Shown here: positions 1 through 10,482 of the stretch, piece after piece
How positions within the stretch are numbered: the first letter of the stretch is position 1
Layout: each line of letters opens with the position of its first letter
Source: Pseudomonadota bacterium
Lineage (GTDB): Bacteria > Pseudomonadota > Alphaproteobacteria > Rhizobiales > Pleomorphomonadaceae
Direction: 5' to 3'
Length of the DNA: 64,000 nucleotides
Assembly: GCA_018262575.1 (NCBI GenBank)
Contig: JAGSYU010000007.1
Coordinates: 1 to 64,000 of the forward strand
The notes under the pieces: generated by a model
What the model saw: the letters and a program-made list of their open reading frames with translations, nothing else
Databases searched by the model: none
What the model was told of the DNA's origin: nothing
Made by a program: the position numbers and the translations under genes

Positions 1-1
1 G

Positions 2-124
2 CTCTGGACCTATGGTGCCGGCAGCCCGTTCTGGGTCGGCGTTTATCTGACGGTGATGGCTGGTCTCACCTTCACCGCGCTTTTCCTTGGCAAGGAAACC
101 AGCGGCGTCGACATCGACGCCTGA
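2..124 (+). CDS. C-terminal end of a membrane transporter (MFS-like), truncated by window start
   Basis: Open frame from base 2 to TGA at 122-124, LWTYGAGSPFWVGVYLTVMAGLTFTALFLGKETSGVDIDA; hydrophobic transmembrane-like tail. Confidence 0.5.
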   Translation, partial: LWTYGAGSPFWVGVYLTVMAGLTFTALFLGKETSGVDIDA

Positions 125-147
125 GCGGCAGTCGCAAAGACATCGAA

Positions 148-178
148 AGCGGTCGCCATAGGCGGCCGCTTTTTTGTT
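148..178 (+). terminator. Rho-independent terminator
   Basis: AGCGGTCGCC-ata-GGCGGCCGCT stem followed by TTTTTTGTT. Confidence 0.75.
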
Positions 179-211
179 GCGCGCCTCACAATCGTCTCCT
201 AAAAGAGACGT

Positions 212-778
212 ATGGATACTTTAGAGGACGATACTGGCGTTCGACTCGCCGCCCGCCTCCGCCGTGAGCGCGAGGGGCGCGGCTGGTCGCTAGCCGATCT
301 CGCGGCACGCTCCGGCGTGGGCAAGGCGACCATCTCCAAGATCGAACGGGGTGACGCATCGCCGACAGCGGGTGTGCTGGTCCGCCTCGCCGCCGCCTTC
401 GACCTGACGCTGGCGAGCCTGCTCGTCCGGGCCGAGGCCGGCGCCGACCGGCTGATCCGCGCCGCCGACCAGCCGGTGTGGCGCGACCCCGATACGGGTT
501 ATCTCAGGCGGCAGGTGTTCCTTCGCCCCGACCATCCGCTGGAGATCGTCGAGGTGACGATGCCGCCAGGGAAAAGTGCCGTGTTGCCAGCGGCGTCCTA
601 CGCCTTCATCCGGCAGGTGGTCTGGCTAACCGAGGGCGACCTCGTCGTCACCGATCCGGACGGTCGGCACGTGCTCGCGGCCGGCGATTGCCTGGGTTTC
701 GGCCCGCCGGCCGACGTCACCATTTCCAACGAAAGCGACGCGCCCGCCCGCTATATCGTGGCGCTCGCAAGGAGCTGA
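212..778 (+). CDS. XRE-family transcriptional regulator with C-terminal cupin domain
   Basis: N-terminal HTH (LADLAARSGVGKATISKIERGDASPT) and cupin-like C-terminus. Confidence 0.85.
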   Translation: MDTLEDDTGVRLAARLRREREGRGWSLADLAARSGVGKATISKIERGDASPTAGVLVRLAAAFDLTLASLLVRAEAGADRLIRAADQPVWRDPDTGYLRRQVFLRPDHPLEIVEVTMPPGKSAVLPAASYAFIRQVVWLTEGDLVVTDPDGRHVLAAGDCLGFGPPADVTISNESDAPARYIVALARS

Positions 779-779
779 C

Positions 780-1298
780 ATGCCCGATTTTACCGTTCGT
801 CCGCTCGGCCCGGATGCCGCCACCGTCAACGCGCTCGCCGCGCTGATCGTCGAGACGGTGGCCGGCGGTGGCTCGGTGAGCTTCATGCATCCGCTAGCCA
901 TGGACGACGCACGCGCCTTCTGGCAGGGGGCGCTTACCGCCGCCGCCGAGGGCCGGCGCATGGTACTCGGCGCTTTCGACGGCGATGCGCTCATTGGTAC
1001 GCTGACGCTGCTGCTTGACTGCCCACCCAACCAGCCGCATCGGGCCGAGTTCGCCAAGATGATGACACAGCCAAGCCAGCGCGGCCGTGGCGTTGCCACG
1101 GCACTGATCAACGAGGCCGAAGGAATCGCCCGCGCCAGAGGACGGACGTTGATCGTGCTCGACACGGCGAGCGACGGCGGCGCCGGACCACTTTACGAGC
1201 GCTGCGGCTTCCGCCTCGCCGGTGAGGTGCCGAACTATGCGTTGAAGCCGCACGGCGGCCTGACCGGCACGCTCTATTATTACAAGGAACTGGCTTAG
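780..1298 (+). CDS. GNAT family N-acetyltransferase
   Basis: QRGRGVATALINEAEGIARARG acetyl-CoA binding motif. Confidence 0.85.
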   Translation: MPDFTVRPLGPDAATVNALAALIVETVAGGGSVSFMHPLAMDDARAFWQGALTAAAEGRRMVLGAFDGDALIGTLTLLLDCPPNQPHRAEFAKMMTQPSQRGRGVATALINEAEGIARARGRTLIVLDTASDGGAGPLYERCGFRLAGEVPNYALKPHGGLTGTLYYYKELA

Positions 1299-2122
1299 TT
1301 CAGCTGGCCGCGCCTCAGTTCGTAGAGCATGACGCCGGTCGCCACCGCCAGATTGAGGCTGTCGGCACGACCGGCCATCGGGATCTTGACGCGCACGTCG
1401 CAGGCCGCCGTCATCTCCTCGGTCATGCCGGCCTGCTCGTTGCCCATCACCAGCATCGTTGGCGCCTGGCTTTCGACCTGGCGATAGTCATGCGTCGCCT
1501 TGAGATGGGTACCAACGAGGCGGATGCCGGTCGTTCTCGCCCAGGCGACAAAGGCATCGCGACCGGTCTTGACCAGCGGCACGTGGAACAGCGAGCCCAT
1601 GGTGGCGCGCACCGCCTCGAAGGAGAACGGGTCGCAGGTTTCGCCGACCAGAACGACACCCTTGGCACCCACCGAATCCACGGTGCGAATAATGGTGCCG
1701 AGATTGCCGGGGTCGCGCACCTGTTCCAGCGCCACCCAGACCTCGCCCTCGCCCACCTTGACGTCGGCGAGCGGCTTCAGTCGCTGACCGAACACACCGA
1801 CCACCATCTGCGGATTGTCACGATGGGTGATCTTGGCCAGCACCGCCTCGCCCATCTCCAGCACGTCGCCGCCGCGCGCGCGCACGGCGGCGGCGGCCTT
1901 GGCAACATGCGGCTGGTCGCGCACCGCTGGCGCGTAGGCGATAGCGGCGATCGGCCAATTCTCCTCCAATGCGTCGGTGACCAGCTTCAGTCCCTCGCCC
2001 AGGAAGCGCCCCGTTTCCTCGCGCGCCTTCTTCATGGCGAGCGCCCGGATATCCTTGACGATCGGGTTGGTGAGCGAGGTGATCTGCCGGACAGCGCCGG
2101 GTGCCTTGTCCCTGTTGGTCAT
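1295..2122 (-). CDS. TrmH/SpoU family RNA methyltransferase
   Basis: EQVRDPGNLGTIIRT, MGNEQAGM and IPMAGRADSLNLAVATGVMLYE SPOUT motifs. Confidence 0.92.
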   Translation of the reverse strand: MTNRDKAPGAVRQITSLTNPIVKDIRALAMKKAREETGRFLGEGLKLVTDALEENWPIAAIAYAPAVRDQPHVAKAAAAVRARGGDVLEMGEAVLAKITHRDNPQMVVGVFGQRLKPLADVKVGEGEVWVALEQVRDPGNLGTIIRTVDSVGAKGVVLVGETCDPFSFEAVRATMGSLFHVPLVKTGRDAFVAWARTTGIRLVGTHLKATHDYRQVESQAPTMLVMGNEQAGMTEEMTAACDVRVKIPMAGRADSLNLAVATGVMLYELRRGQLN

Positions 2123-2125
2123 GGC

Positions 2126-3211
2126 TCAGGCTCCGAGAAATCGTGAGAACATCGATGTGGCGAGCAGCCGGCCCGGCCGCGTGGGGTCGCCGGTTTCGCG
2201 GACGGCGAGCTCGCCCGACGACAGCACACCCGGCCGGTGGCCGAGGAGGTCGGCGGTGATCTCGTGGATGGACAGGAATGAGGCGCGGATGGCGTAGGCG
2301 GTCAGCACCGCGAAGGCCGGCCCGGGCGCCAGTATTTGCCGCGTCAGATCGAGAAGGTGCGGCAGGTCGGCTTCGAGCGACCACACCTCGCCGTCCGGCC
2401 CGCGGCCAAAGCGTGGCGGATCCAGCAGAATACCGTCGTAGTGCTTGCCTCGCCGCACCTCGCGCTCGGCGAACTTGACGGCATCGTCGACGATCCAGCG
2501 GATCGGCGCGGCGTCGAGACCGGCCAGCGCCTGGTTCTCGCGTCCCCAGGCCACCGACTTTTTCGAGGCGTCGACGTGCGTCACCTCGGCGCCGGCCTCG
2601 GCGGCGATCAGCGAGGCAATGCCGGTATAACCGAACAGATTGAGCAGCTTCGGCCGCTCCGGCCCGCGATGGGCTTTCAACCGCTCGACCATCCAGCTCC
2701 AGTGGGCGATCTGCTCGGCAAAGATGCCGACGTGGCGGAAGGCGGTCAACTGGCAGACAACGGGAAGGCCCATCACCCGCATCTCCCAGGCGGTCCCGAT
2801 GCCCGGCCCGGTCCGCCAGCGTCCAGGGCCATCCTCCTCGACGTCGCCGGTAAAGGCGGCACCGGCGGACGCCCAGACCGACGGTGCAAGCCGACGCGGC
2901 CCCATGGCCTGCGGCTCCGGCCGCACCACCGTCAGGTCGCCATAGCGCTCGAGCTTCTCGCCCTCGCCCATGTCGAGCAGGCGATAATCGTCCCAGCCAT
3001 CAGTAATAACCAGCGCGGCCACCTCTTCCGAGGCAAGGCGCGGACCGAGCACGGCCGGCATCGGCCGCTTGAGGGCGGCGGCGGCGGATGGGCGGGCAGG
3101 GCCGCGCACTTCGGGCCGCACCGTTTGCTTTGCCGTTTCCCCAGCCACCTCAGGCTTGTGGGCGCGGCCGGTGCGGAAGGGCGGTTTCGGGGAGAAGGGC
3201 GGCTTGGCCAA
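2126..3211 (-). CDS. class I SAM-dependent (RlmI-like) rRNA methyltransferase
   Basis: [51 protein letters not shown]. Confidence 0.85.
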   Translation of the reverse strand: MAKPPFSPKPPFRTGRAHKPEVAGETAKQTVRPEVRGPARPSAAAALKRPMPAVLGPRLASEEVAALVITDGWDDYRLLDMGEGEKLERYGDLTVVRPEPQAMGPRRLAPSVWASAGAAFTGDVEEDGPGRWRTGPGIGTAWEMRVMGLPVVCQLTAFRHVGIFAEQIAHWSWMVERLKAHRGPERPKLLNLFGYTGIASLIAAEAGAEVTHVDASKKSVAWGRENQALAGLDAAPIRWIVDDAVKFAEREVRRGKHYDGILLDPPRFGRGPDGEVWSLEADLPHLLDLTRQILAPGPAFAVLTAYAIRASFLSIHEITADLLGHRPGVLSSGELAVRETGDPTRPGRLLATSMFSRFLGA

Positions 3212-3391
3212 TGCGGGGCGTCCGGACAGGAAGGGATCTTTGGCTCTTATACACGGCCGCCGATCGGAATGAAGCGCCGCTTTCCCGCCTGTTCATCGAT
3301 CGCCGCCCTTTACGGGACTTCCCCGACAGGGCTACAAGGGCGCAACCTCGCGGAGCCCATCGCTCCGCGGCCGACATCTACGGAGAACAGC

Positions 3392-4114
3392 ATGCGCCCG
3401 TCCCGCCGCGCCCCCGACGAGTTGCGTCCCGTCAGCCTTGAGCGCGGCGTGTCGCGCCACGCCGAAGGCTCCTGCCTTGTGAAGTTTGGCGATACGCACG
3501 TACTCGTCACCGCCTCGGTCGACGAAAAGGTGCCGCCATGGCTGCGGGGTGGCGGCAAGGGCTGGGTGACCGCCGAATACGGCATGCTGCCGCGTGCCAC
3601 CGGCGAGCGCATGAAACGCGAGGCGGCAGCCGGCAAGCAGTCGGGCCGCACCCAGGAGATCCAGCGGCTGATCGGCCGCAGCTTGCGCGCCGTCGTCGAC
3701 CTGATCGCCCTCGGCGAGCGGCAGATCATCATCGACTGCGACGTCATCCAGGCTGACGGCGGCACCCGCACCGCCTCGATCACCGGTGCCTACGTGGCGC
3801 TCTATGACGCCATCGAGTGGATGCGCCGACGCAATTTGGTGCCAGCCCAGGCCAAGGTGCTGCGCGACCACGTCGCCGCCATCTCCTGCGGCATCTCCGA
3901 TGGCGTGCCGGTGCTCGACCTCGACTATATCGAGGACTCCGCGGCCGAGACCGACGCCAACTTCGTGATCACCGGCTCCGGCGGCCTCGTCGAGATCCAG
4001 GGCACCGCCGAGGGCGCCCCGTTCTCCGAAGACGAACTGCATCAGTTGCTCGCGCTGGCCAAGGGCGGCATCGCCAAGCTGATCGACCTGCAGAAAGCGA
4101 CCATCGCGTCCTGA
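3392..4114 (+). CDS. rph: ribonuclease PH
   Basis: [43 protein letters not shown]; start trimmed from longer ORF 2336-4114. Confidence 0.95.
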   Translation: MRPSRRAPDELRPVSLERGVSRHAEGSCLVKFGDTHVLVTASVDEKVPPWLRGGGKGWVTAEYGMLPRATGERMKREAAAGKQSGRTQEIQRLIGRSLRAVVDLIALGERQIIIDCDVIQADGGTRTASITGAYVALYDAIEWMRRRNLVPAQAKVLRDHVAAISCGISDGVPVLDLDYIEDSAAETDANFVITGSGGLVEIQGTAEGAPFSEDELHQLLALAKGGIAKLIDLQKATIAS

Positions 4115-4125
4115 AAGGGCTTGAT

Positions 4126-4791
4126 ATGACCGACCAGCGCCGTATCGACGGCAAACGCCTCGTGGTTGCCACCCACAACAATGGCAAGCTCCGGGAGTTC
4201 TACTTCCTGCTGGGCGGCCTTTCGATCGACCTCGTCTCGGCCGGCGATCTCGGCCTGCCGGTGCCGGTCGAGGACGGCGAGACTTTCGTCGACAATGCCC
4301 GCATCAAGGCGCTGGCAGCCGCCCGCGCTGCCGGCGAGGTGGCGCTTGCCGACGATTCGGGCCTCTGCGTCGAAGCCCTGGATGGCCGGCCCGGCGTTCA
4401 TACCGCCGACTGGGCCGGGCCGAACCGTGACTGGTCGATGGCCATGCGCCTTGTCGAGGAAGAACTCTACAAGGCCGGCGCCGCGACGCCGGACAGGCGG
4501 CGAGCGACCTTCGTGTCGCTGCTGTGCCTCGCCTGGCCGGACGGACATACCCAGGAATATCTCGGCACGCGCGATGGCACGCTGGTCTGGCCGCCACGCT
4601 CGGCCGATTTCGGCCACGGCTATGACCCCGTCTTCATGCCGGACGGCGAGAGCAAGACCTTCGGCGAGATGACCGAAGCGGAAAAGCACGGCTCGATCTG
4701 GGACGCGCCGGGGCCGCTGTCGCACCGCTCGCGGTCGCTGAAGCTGCTCGTCGAAGGCGCGTTCCCCGTCGGCTTCGGACCGCGTGGGTGA
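4126..4791 (+). CDS. rdgB: RdgB/HAM1 non-canonical purine NTP pyrophosphatase
   Basis: LVVATHNNGKLREF, DDSGLCVEALDGRPGVHTADWAG; start trimmed. Confidence 0.95.
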   Translation: MTDQRRIDGKRLVVATHNNGKLREFYFLLGGLSIDLVSAGDLGLPVPVEDGETFVDNARIKALAAARAAGEVALADDSGLCVEALDGRPGVHTADWAGPNRDWSMAMRLVEEELYKAGAATPDRRRATFVSLLCLAWPDGHTQEYLGTRDGTLVWPPRSADFGHGYDPVFMPDGESKTFGEMTEAEKHGSIWDAPGPLSHRSRSLKLLVEGAFPVGFGPRG

Positions 4792-5998
4792 ACCGATGAG
4801 CGAGCGGGATCTTCTTTCGGGGGTGGAAGCGGCGGCCCAGGGCACGCCGGACATCGGCTTTGGTGTCTATATCCATTGGCCCTTCTGCGCCCGCAAGTGT
4901 CCCTATTGTGACTTCAACAGCCACGTCCGGCCGAAGGGCATCGACGAGGCCGGCTATCTCGCCGCCATGGAGCGGGAGATCGCCGCCCATGCCCGCCTTA
5001 CCCCCGGCCGTACGGTAACCTCGGTGTTCCTCGGCGGCGGCACGCCGTCGCTGATGAAGCCGGAAAGCGTCGGCCGTCTTCTCGACCTGATCGGTCATCA
5101 TTGGCAGATGTCGGCCGAGGCCGAGATCACGCTGGAGGCCAACCCGTCATCGGTGGAGGCCGAACGCTTCCGCGGGTATCGGGCGGCCGGCGTCAACCGC
5201 CTGTCGCTCGGTGTGCAGGCGCTCAACGATGCCGACCTCAAGTTTCTTGGCCGGCTGCACAATGTCGACGAGGCGCTCCGTGCGCTGGAGCTGGCGCGTG
5301 AGACTTTCCCGCGCCTGTCCTTCGACCTGATCTACGCCCGCCCCTACCAGAGCCTGGAAGCCTGGGAGGCGGAACTTCGGCGCGCCATAGGCTTTGCCGC
5401 CGATCACCTGTCGCTCTACCAGCTGACCATCGAGCCGGACACTGCCTTTGAGAAACTGTATGCCGCCGGCAAACTCGTGGTGCCGGATGCCGACGCCGCT
5501 GCCGACCTGTACGAGCTGACGCAGACGATTGCCGGCGCCGCCGGCCTGCCGGCCTATGAGATCTCCAACCACGCCGCGCCGGGCGGCGAGAGCCAGCACA
5601 ATCTCCTTTACTGGCGGTATGGCGAATATATCGGCCTCGGCCCTGGCGCTCACGGCCGCATCGTTCACGGTGATGACCGCGGCCGCCTTGCCACCGTCGC
5701 CGAGCGCAACCCGGAAGCCTGGACAAAGCGCGTCATGGAAATCGGCCACGGCGTGATCGAAACCGAAGAAATCTTCGGCGAGACGGCTGGCGACGAAATG
5801 CTGCTGATGGGCCTCCGCCTCGTCGAAGGCATCGACGTTGCCCGCTACCGGCGGCTTGCCGGCCGTGGCTTTGACCCGGCGCGGGTTTCTGATCTGGTCG
5901 CGCACGGTATGGTGGAAGTGCTGCCGGATGGCCGCATCCGCACCACACCGGGCGGCGCCTTCGTGCTCGACGCCGTGGTCGCCGACCTCGCCGCCTGA
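4784..5998 (+). CDS. hemW: radical SAM heme chaperone HemW
   Basis: GVYIHWPFCARKCPYCDFNSHV; VFLGGGTPSLM. Confidence 0.95.
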   Translation: MGEPMSERDLLSGVEAAAQGTPDIGFGVYIHWPFCARKCPYCDFNSHVRPKGIDEAGYLAAMEREIAAHARLTPGRTVTSVFLGGGTPSLMKPESVGRLLDLIGHHWQMSAEAEITLEANPSSVEAERFRGYRAAGVNRLSLGVQALNDADLKFLGRLHNVDEALRALELARETFPRLSFDLIYARPYQSLEAWEAELRRAIGFAADHLSLYQLTIEPDTAFEKLYAAGKLVVPDADAAADLYELTQTIAGAAGLPAYEISNHAAPGGESQHNLLYWRYGEYIGLGPGAHGRIVHGDDRGRLATVAERNPEAWTKRVMEIGHGVIETEEIFGETAGDEMLLMGLRLVEGIDVARYRRLAGRGFDPARVSDLVAHGMVEVLPDGRIRTTPGGAFVLDAVVADLAA

Positions 5999-6014
5999 AC
6001 GCCGACGGACCTAA

Positions 6015-7385
6015 CTAGAGCCTCGACATCGGTTTCGGCTTCGAGCCATCGGAGAAGCGCGACAGGCGGAAATGCGTCGGATCGACAAACGGCGTCGTTC
6101 CCGTGACGAGATCGGCAACCAGCCAGCCGGCGCCCGGACCGATGCCGAAGCCGTGACCGGAGAAGCCGGTGGCGATGATCAGACCGGAGAGGCCGGCCGC
6201 CTCCGAGATCACCGGTACCACGTCCGGCGTTACGTCAATGAAACCGGCCCAGGCCTGGACGATGCGCGTCTCCTGGAAGCCCGGAAAGCGCCGCTTCAGC
6301 TCGGTCATGGTTCGCCGCAGGAAGCGGAGATCGGGTTTCGGATCGAGGACGCGGGTCTTCTCGTAAGGCGACGTCCTGTCGAGCGCCCGTGTTGGCCAGT
6401 CATCGATCTCACGGAAGAAGCGCGAGCCGAAGGACAACGACACGTGCTGCCAATCGGAGGCCAGCGCCGGCAGGAAATCGAGGGTGAAGCGGACATGGTC
6501 GGGCGTGAGATCGGCGACATTGGCAACCCCGTTTGCCACCGTCAGGCCGCCGTCGGCGCGCTTGCGAATACCGATGACGTCATCCCAGATGCCAGCGTCG
6601 GGACCGCCGGCCACAGGATTGGTGCGCGACACCGTCGAGCGCATCTTAAGCTGCGGCAGCGTGACGCCGAGATCCTTCAAAAAGCGCCGCGACCAGGCGC
6701 CGGCGGCCAGCACCACGCGCTTGGTCTGGATGGTGCCGCGCTCGGTGACCACCGACACGATCTCACCGCAGGCGGTCTCGAGGCCGCGCGCCGCGCAGTC
6801 GGTGAGAATGACGGCGCCCTTGGCGCGAGCGGCCAGCGCAATGGCTGACGCCGCCTTCTGCGGTTCGGCGCAGCCGTCGCTTGGGCACCATAGGCCGGCC
6901 GGCGGTGGCGAGCGGTCATCCTTCATGATGCCCCTTACCGCCTCGCCCTCGATCACCTCGGCGCCGATGCCGTGCTCGGCCGCCGCCTTGACCCAGGCCC
7001 GATAGCCGTCGATATCGCGTCCACGGCGGGCGGCAAAGAAAATGCCGGTTTCCCGGAAGCCGGTATCGCCAACGCCGTGGGCGGCCATTTCCCGCCAGAG
7101 CCGCAGCGCCTCGCGAATGAGGTCAAACTCGCGCGGATCGCGATCGGCTTGCCGAACCCAGCCCCAGTTGCGGCTCGACTGCTCGCCGCCGACGTGCCCC
7201 TTTTCGAGGAGCACCACCTTGAGGCCTCGTTCGGATAGATAAAGCGCCGAACTGGTACCGATGATGCCGCCGCCGATAATCACGACATCGGCCTCCTTTG
7301 GCACGACGATATCGGACGGAACGGGATCGACCTGCGGACCCATCACTTGAAACTCCCCAAAGGCGCCGGTCATCATCGGCAGCAT
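6015..7385 (-). CDS. FAD-dependent oxidoreductase (DAO family)
   Basis: DVVIIGGGIIGTSSALYLSERGLKVVLLEKG Rossmann motif; GFSGHGFGIGPGAGWLVADL C-terminus. Confidence 0.88.
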   Translation of the reverse strand: MLPMMTGAFGEFQVMGPQVDPVPSDIVVPKEADVVIIGGGIIGTSSALYLSERGLKVVLLEKGHVGGEQSSRNWGWVRQADRDPREFDLIREALRLWREMAAHGVGDTGFRETGIFFAARRGRDIDGYRAWVKAAAEHGIGAEVIEGEAVRGIMKDDRSPPPAGLWCPSDGCAEPQKAASAIALAARAKGAVILTDCAARGLETACGEIVSVVTERGTIQTKRVVLAAGAWSRRFLKDLGVTLPQLKMRSTVSRTNPVAGGPDAGIWDDVIGIRKRADGGLTVANGVANVADLTPDHVRFTLDFLPALASDWQHVSLSFGSRFFREIDDWPTRALDRTSPYEKTRVLDPKPDLRFLRRTMTELKRRFPGFQETRIVQAWAGFIDVTPDVVPVISEAAGLSGLIIATGFSGHGFGIGPGAGWLVADLVTGTTPFVDPTHFRLSRFSDGSKPKPMSRL

Positions 7386-7541
7386 CGCTTTCGTTTTAAA
7401 CCGAAAGTCGGGCCAATCCAGTCCGGCAGCTTCCGAAGGGCGCCTGCGAGGGAGTATTTTTTTGCTTAGGCGACCGTCGCTTGAGCGGCGGGTGTTCGGC
7501 CTGTATGCCTTGGACTATCCTCCTGTTCTCCGGAGCCGCCG

Positions 7542-8327
7542 ATGCTTCTCGCCGCCTTGCAGATGCAGTCCCACCCATCCGACGTCGCTGCCAACCTCGA
7601 CCGGCTGGAGCGGGCAGCCGCTGACGCGGCGGCCGGCGGCGCTCGCCTGTTGGTGACCCCCGAACTCGGCCTCGTCGGCTACGGCGCCGGCTCCGATCTG
7701 CCGCTTCTGGCGGAGCCGGCCGATGGGCCGCTGGCCGGCAGCGTCGCGGCGATCGCCCGCCGACATTCCCTGGGCATCGTCGCCGGCTTTGCCGAGCGCG
7801 ACGGAGAGACAGTATACAACAGCGCGCTGTTCGTTTCCGGCGACAGCTGCGCGGTCTATCGCAAGAGCCAGCTCTACGGCCTCTACGAGAAGCGCTGGTT
7901 CCGTGCCGCGCCGCCGTCGACGGTGCTCGTCCGCCATGACGGGCTGAGCTTCGGCTTGCTGATCTGCTACGACGTGGAATTCCCCGAGAACGTCCGCCGC
8001 CTCGCCCGGGCGGGCGCCGACGCCGTGCTGGTACCGACGGCCTTGCCGCAAGGTGGATCAGGCGACTTCATCGCCAGCCACATGATCGCCGTGCGCGCCT
8101 TCGAGAATCAGGTCTTTGTCGCCTATGTCGACAATTGCGGCCGCGACGGCGATTTCGCCTATGCAGGCCTCTCCCGCATCGCTGCACCCGATGGCGCCAT
8201 CCTCACAGCACCAGGTGACCGCGGCGAAGCGCTGCTGTTCGCCCGCCTCGAGCCCCAAGCCTATGCGCGCTCACGTGCCGAGAACACCTATCTTTCTGAC
8301 CTCAAAGCCTGCACGAACGGCGGCTGA
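7542..8327 (+). CDS. carbon-nitrogen (nitrilase superfamily) hydrolase
   Basis: LLVTPELGLVGYG, YRKSQLYGLYEKRWF, LLICYDVEFPENVRRLA. Confidence 0.9.
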   Translation: MLLAALQMQSHPSDVAANLDRLERAAADAAAGGARLLVTPELGLVGYGAGSDLPLLAEPADGPLAGSVAAIARRHSLGIVAGFAERDGETVYNSALFVSGDSCAVYRKSQLYGLYEKRWFRAAPPSTVLVRHDGLSFGLLICYDVEFPENVRRLARAGADAVLVPTALPQGGSGDFIASHMIAVRAFENQVFVAYVDNCGRDGDFAYAGLSRIAAPDGAILTAPGDRGEALLFARLEPQAYARSRAENTYLSDLKACTNGG

Positions 8328-8355
8328 TCGCAGCGCGATCGCGCCGAAAAGACAA

Positions 8356-8384
8356 ACGGCGCGTCCCTTTCGGAAACGCGCCGT
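8356..8384. terminator. hairpin between convergent genes (likely terminator)
   Basis: ACGGCGCGT-N11-ACGCGCCGT; T-rich tract on the minus-strand side (aaaagacaa on plus). Confidence 0.6.
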
Positions 8385-8408
8385 CACGTCGGGTCCTGAG
8401 CGTTCGCC

Positions 8409-8897
8409 TCAGTTGGCGGCGCCCTGCTGCTGCTGCGCCTGCTGCAGGCGGGCGAGATACTGCTGGTAGAGGGCGACGAAATCGATCGGGTCGATCAGGA
8501 GCGGCGGGAAGCCGCCGCGGATGACGGCATCGGCGATGATCTGACGCGCGAAGGGGAACAGAAGGCGCGGGCCTTCGATGTTGACGTAGGGGTGCAGATG
8601 CTGGGCCGGCACGTTCTGCACGGTGATGAGGCCGCCATAGGCCAGCTCGACGTTGAAGACCACCTCGTCGCCGATCGCTGCCTTGGCCTCGAGATGCAGC
8701 TCGATTTCGTAGTCGCTCTGGCTGCGCTGGCGGGAGTTGACGTTGACGCCGATGGAAATTTGTGGCGCGGTCTCGCGCGCTCTCAAGCTGTCAGGCGCCT
8801 TCGGGTTCTCAAAGGACAGGTCTTTGACATACTGGGCGACGACGCTCATCGACGGCTGGGCTTCAGCGGCGCCATTCTCGGGCTGAACCGAACTCAT
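8409..8897 (-). CDS. secB: protein-export chaperone SecB
   Basis: MSSVQPENG...QYVKDLSFENPKAPDSLR; NVPAQHLHPYVNIEGPRLLFPFARQIIADA. Confidence 0.95.
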   Translation of the reverse strand: MSSVQPENGAAEAQPSMSVVAQYVKDLSFENPKAPDSLRARETAPQISIGVNVNSRQRSQSDYEIELHLEAKAAIGDEVVFNVELAYGGLITVQNVPAQHLHPYVNIEGPRLLFPFARQIIADAVIRGGFPPLLIDPIDFVALYQQYLARLQQAQQQQGAAN

Positions 8898-9026
8898 TCT
8901 CGCACTCCTCCGGCCAGCCGGGGCGACGATGCCCGCAAGGGTGACCCTTTGTTTTGGACCGGCCACAGACAGCCGTTTCCTGGATTTTTCTGCGGGTCCG
9001 AGCGCTATCAGGCTTGACGGACGAGA

Positions 9027-9569
9027 TCAAGACCGATCGCCTCCCTCATCCGGTGGGGGGATTGAAGGGCCGCCCTGCCAGGGCGAATCGCCTCTGCCGC
9101 GACTTTTCCATTCGCCCTCGTCGAGGTCGACGACGCCATCATCCGCCGGCCGGCGGCCTGCCGACGAAACGGTCGACACCGTGAGGCGCGCGGCGATCGC
9201 CGCGATGATCAGCCGCCGAATCGGAGCGAACAGCAGCAGGAAAGCCAGCACGTCGGACAGGAAACCCGGCAGGATCAGCAGGATGCCTGCGACGAGGACG
9301 ACGAAGCCTTCAAGCAGCGTGCCGGCCGGCATGCGGCCGCCGGACAGTTCGGCCTGAACGCGGCGCAGAAGACCGAAGCCAACATAACGGAACAGCGCCA
9401 GGCCGCCAAAGGCGGCGAGCAGCACGAGGCCGACAGTATTCAGGACACCAAGGTAGCCACCGACCCAGACGAGCGCGGCGATCTCGGCAATCGGCCAAGC
9501 GACAAGAAGGAGCGGCACGTAGGGCGAAAGGCGCATGGCGGTTCCGGTTCGGTCGGTATTTTCGGCCAT
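9027..9569 (-). CDS. fxsA: FxsA family membrane protein
   Basis: LVAWPIAEIAALVWVGGYLGV...AGTLLEGFVVLVAGILLILPGFLSDVLAFLLL. Confidence 0.85.
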   Translation of the reverse strand: MAENTDRTGTAMRLSPYVPLLLVAWPIAEIAALVWVGGYLGVLNTVGLVLLAAFGGLALFRYVGFGLLRRVQAELSGGRMPAGTLLEGFVVLVAGILLILPGFLSDVLAFLLLFAPIRRLIIAAIAARLTVSTVSSAGRRPADDGVVDLDEGEWKSRGRGDSPWQGGPSIPPPDEGGDRS

Positions 9570-9773
9570 GATGCGCCGGCCAGCCAGCCTGGCGCAAGGG
9601 TGGCTGTCCACTCTCGATGGTCGAAGCGACATGAGCAGCGGTCCGAACGCCCAAATCGCCCTAGATTCACCGCATGTCCGTCTTTCCCTCGCCGCCGCCG
9701 TCGCCTACATAGGCAGACGATACAGAATGCGATGTGCGCCCTCCCGGCGCCAACTGAGGGAAACGATGCTCGG

Positions 9774-10475
9774 ATGAACGCCTTTCTCGATCTCACCAGC
9801 CTCATCTTCCTCGTCATTGCCGTCGTCATCTTCTGGCGCCTCAGGAGCGTGCTCGGCACCCGTACGGGCAACGAGAAGCCCCCCGTCGATCCCTTCGCCG
9901 GCCGCAAGGCGGAAATCGAGCCTCCCACAGCCGGGGACAACGTGGTGACGCTGCCGCGCGAAGGGCGGCCCGACCCGCGCGAGGCGGTGTTTGCCCGCAT
10001 CGAAGAAGCGGTCCCGGCGGGCAGTGCCAATACAGGCCTCAAGGCGATTGCCGCAGTCGACCGCGGCTTCGACCTCGACGGCTTCATGGGTGGCGCGAGC
10101 GCCGCCTACGAGATGATCGTTTCTGCCTTCGCCGCGGGCGACCGCGCGGCCCTGAAGCCGCTGCTGTCGCGCGAGGTGTTCGACGGCTTCTCCGGCGTGA
10201 TCACCGAGCGCGAAGGACGCGGCGAGAAGATCGACTTCACCTTCGTTGGCATCGACAAGGCGGACGTGGCCGATGCCGGGCTCGAAGGCGGAGTGGCGCA
10301 AATCACCGTACGCTTCTCCTCGCAACTCATCTCGGTGACCCGCGGTCGCGACGGCTCGGTGGTCGAGGGCGACCCGCAGAAGGTCGCCGAGGTAACCGAT
10401 GTCTGGACCTTCGCCCGCGAAGTGAGGGCGGCGGATCCGAACTGGAAGCTGGTCGCCACCGACGCCGGGGGCTGA
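9774..10475 (+). CDS. Tim44/TimA-domain putative adaptor protein
   Basis: N-terminal TM segment then GFDLDGFMGGASAAYEMIVSAFAAGDRAALKPLLSREVFDGF; start trimmed to 9774. Confidence 0.88.
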   Translation: MNAFLDLTSLIFLVIAVVIFWRLRSVLGTRTGNEKPPVDPFAGRKAEIEPPTAGDNVVTLPREGRPDPREAVFARIEEAVPAGSANTGLKAIAAVDRGFDLDGFMGGASAAYEMIVSAFAAGDRAALKPLLSREVFDGFSGVITEREGRGEKIDFTFVGIDKADVADAGLEGGVAQITVRFSSQLISVTRGRDGSVVEGDPQKVAEVTDVWTFAREVRAADPNWKLVATDAGG

Positions 10476-10482
10476 CAGCATC

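Noticed and set aside
2336-3391. 352-aa N-terminal extension of the rph ORF
   Set aside because: Overlaps the methyltransferase antisense; the RNase PH homology starts at 3392
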